Below, piece by piece: positions 63,338 through 64,000 of a stretch of DNA of 64,000 nucleotides. Origin of the DNA: an uncultured Parabacteroides sp. (lineage in GTDB: Bacteria > Bacteroidota > Bacteroidia > Bacteroidales > Tannerellaceae). Location: positions 241,126-305,125 of the forward strand of contig CASFNG010000004.1 of assembly GCA_949296075.1 (NCBI GenBank), read 5' to 3'. The position numbers and the translations under genes were made by a program. How positions within the stretch are numbered: position 1 is the first letter of the stretch; each line of letters opens with the position of its first letter. The notes under the pieces are model-generated. The model was not told the origin of the DNA and did not search any database. It saw only the letters and a program-made list of their open reading frames with translations.

Positions 63338-63626
63338 GATTCAAGCCATCCATTTCGATGCGACATCACAGTTGCAGGCGTTCATTCAGAAGAAGGTATC
63401 CAAGTTGGAGCAATATTTCGACGGGATCATAAAGGCTGAAGTCACGTTGAAGGTGGTAAAGCCTGAGACCTCGAATAATAAGCAGGTGGGGATCAAGTTG
63501 CTGATCCGTAACGGCGAGTGTTTCGCCGAGAAGATTTGCGACACCTTCGAGGAGGCGACTGACCAGAGTGTCGAGGCCTTGGAAAAACAATTGGTCAAGT
63601 TCAAGGAAAAAATCAGGGCCAAGTAA
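63327..63626 (+). CDS. hpf: Ribosome hibernation promoting factor (HPF/RaiA family)
   Basis: A 99-aa protein that binds the 30S decoding centre and stops translation when growth slows. MEIRIQAIHFDATSQLQAFI and VSKLEQYFDGIIKAEVTLKV match the family. It is the short form, without the C-terminal dimerisation domain. The start at 63327 is marked by a strong AAGGAGG at 63315-63321, rare in this genome, and the gene overlaps the recombinase end by 11 bases, so it is translationally coupled. Confidence 0.92.
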   Translation: MEIRIQAIHFDATSQLQAFIQKKVSKLEQYFDGIIKAEVTLKVVKPETSNNKQVGIKLLIRNGECFAEKICDTFEEATDQSVEALEKQLVKFKEKIRAK

Positions 63627-63641
63627 GAAAAAAACGGTAGA

Positions 63642-63676
63642 TAAATTTGGTATCTAAGAAATAATATCTAAATTTG
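63642..63676 (+). promoter_or_regulatory. Tandem -7 boxes before the tRNA cluster
   Basis: TAAATTTG at 63642-63649 and again at 63669-63676, 27 bp apart. One or both may start the tRNA-Thr/Tyr/Gly transcript. TTG boxes at the right spacing were not clear. Confidence 0.45.
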
Positions 63677-63678
63677 CA

Positions 63679-63713
63679 GCCGTTTCGCCGTGGTGACGAA
63701 ACGGCTTCTTTTA
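63679..63713 (+). terminator. Hairpin between hpf and the tRNA cluster
   Basis: GCCGTTTCG (63679-63687), 9-nt loop, CGAAACGGC (63697-63705), then TTCTTTTAGG. A perfect 9-bp stem with a weak T-run. It ends the hpf transcript, or acts as an attenuator in the tRNA leader if the TAAATTTG boxes are used. Confidence 0.6.
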
Positions 63714-63726
63714 GGAAAAGATAGAC

Positions 63727-63800
63727 GCCTCTTTAGCTCAGTTGGCCAGAGCACGTGATTTGTAATCTCGGGGTCGTTGGTTCGAATCCGACAAGAGGCT
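63727..63800 (+). tRNA. tRNA-Thr (anticodon UGU)
   Basis: Acceptor GCCTCTT/AAGAGGC, anticodon TGT in the loop TTTGTAA, T-arm GTTGG-TTCGAAT-CCGAC, discriminator T; CCA is not encoded. Confidence 0.95.
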
Positions 63801-63810
63801 CAGACATAAT

Positions 63811-63893
63811 GGGCAGTTACCAGAGTGGCCAAATGGGGCTGACTGTAACTCAGCTGGCTTTCGCCTTCGGTGGTTCGAATCCATCACTGCCCA
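63811..63893 (+). tRNA. tRNA-Tyr (anticodon GUA)
   Basis: Acceptor GGGCAGT/ACTGCCC, anticodon GTA flanked by CTGACT and ACTCAG, a long type II variable arm (CTGGCTTTCGCCTTC) and T-loop TTCGAAT; discriminator A. Confidence 0.95.
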
Positions 63894-63934
63894 CAGGATT
63901 AGAGTAGACGCGATTCGTCGCGGATTCGCCGCTC

Positions 63935-64000
63935 GCGGAAGTAGCTCAGTCGATAGAGCATTAGCCTTCCAAGCTGAGGGTCGCGGGTTTGAGTCCCGTC
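63935..64000 (+). tRNA. tRNA-Gly (anticodon UCC), cut by the window end
   Basis: 5' acceptor GCGGAAG, D-arm, anticodon TCC in the loop CTTCCAA and the T-arm CGGG-TTTGAGT-CCCG are present; the 3' acceptor strand lies beyond the window. Thr-Tyr-Gly is the order that normally leads to tuf. Confidence 0.9.

Overview
The window is a gene-dense stretch of a Bacteroidota chromosome, most likely a gut Parabacteroides-type member of the Bacteroidales (genus is inference, from synteny recalled rather than searched). The evidence is a SecD-SecF fusion, a SusC/SusD pair, TlpA-like and fimbrillin-like lipoproteins, the rpsU / Xer recombinase / hpf / tRNA order that normally precedes tuf, and repeated Bacteroidota promoters of the form TTG-N18-20-TAnnTTTG. 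Shine-Dalgarno sites are rare. No rRNA, CRISPR array, prophage or insertion sequence was seen.

Layout. 1-3094: end of secDF, then mrp and trmB on the minus strand. 3095-6650: three lipoprotein genes that look like an accessory cell-surface operon. 6795-9404: a serine-type sulfatase and a TlpA-like lipoprotein. 9554-15237: housekeeping (sufS, VanZ-like, recO, DUF2721, tRNA-Glu / rpsT / tRNA-Glu, gyrB). 15332-20422: a tight operon of two C26-M19 double peptidases (one cytosolic, one exported), a type II glutaminyl cyclase lipoprotein and sufE. 20462-26913: rnhB, tRNA-Arg, a HU-CCDC81/SPOR protein, a ribbon-helix-helix protein, a Pif1-like helicase with TPRs, a broken winged-helix gene, a large NAD-dependent epimerase and tRNA-Glu(CUC). 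27285-34955: methylmalonyl-CoA mutase (mutA, mutB), pantothenate kinase, an AAA ATPase, then a cobalamin riboswitch with an unusual leader before a small outer-membrane barrel. 35048-43053: priA, a tyrosine phosphatase, a 7TM-HD phosphodiesterase, gltX and waaA. 43136-48108: a four-gene minus-strand operon of peptidases, a serine hydrolase and a gamma-carbonic anhydrase. 48377-49659: a Fic gene bracketed by two identical 48-bp direct repeats. 50717-60855: a SusC/SusD locus with a GH28 protein and a GtaA-like glutaminase. 61041-64000: mtnA, rpsU, Xer recombinase, hpf and tRNA-Thr, -Tyr, -Gly (the last cut by the window edge).

How the parts may work together. MutA/MutB need adenosylcobalamin, and a B12 riboswitch lies 2.5 kb downstream. 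SufS and SufE, the cysteine desulfurase and its partner, are 10 kb apart. SufE sits at the end of the double-peptidase operon, which suggests that this operon releases cysteine from gamma-glutamyl peptides such as glutathione and hands it to sulfur mobilisation. That is the most interesting untested idea here. Other leads are the repeat-flanked Fic cassette, the long-range terminator downstream of the B12 aptamer, and the compacted paralogue in the lipoprotein operon.
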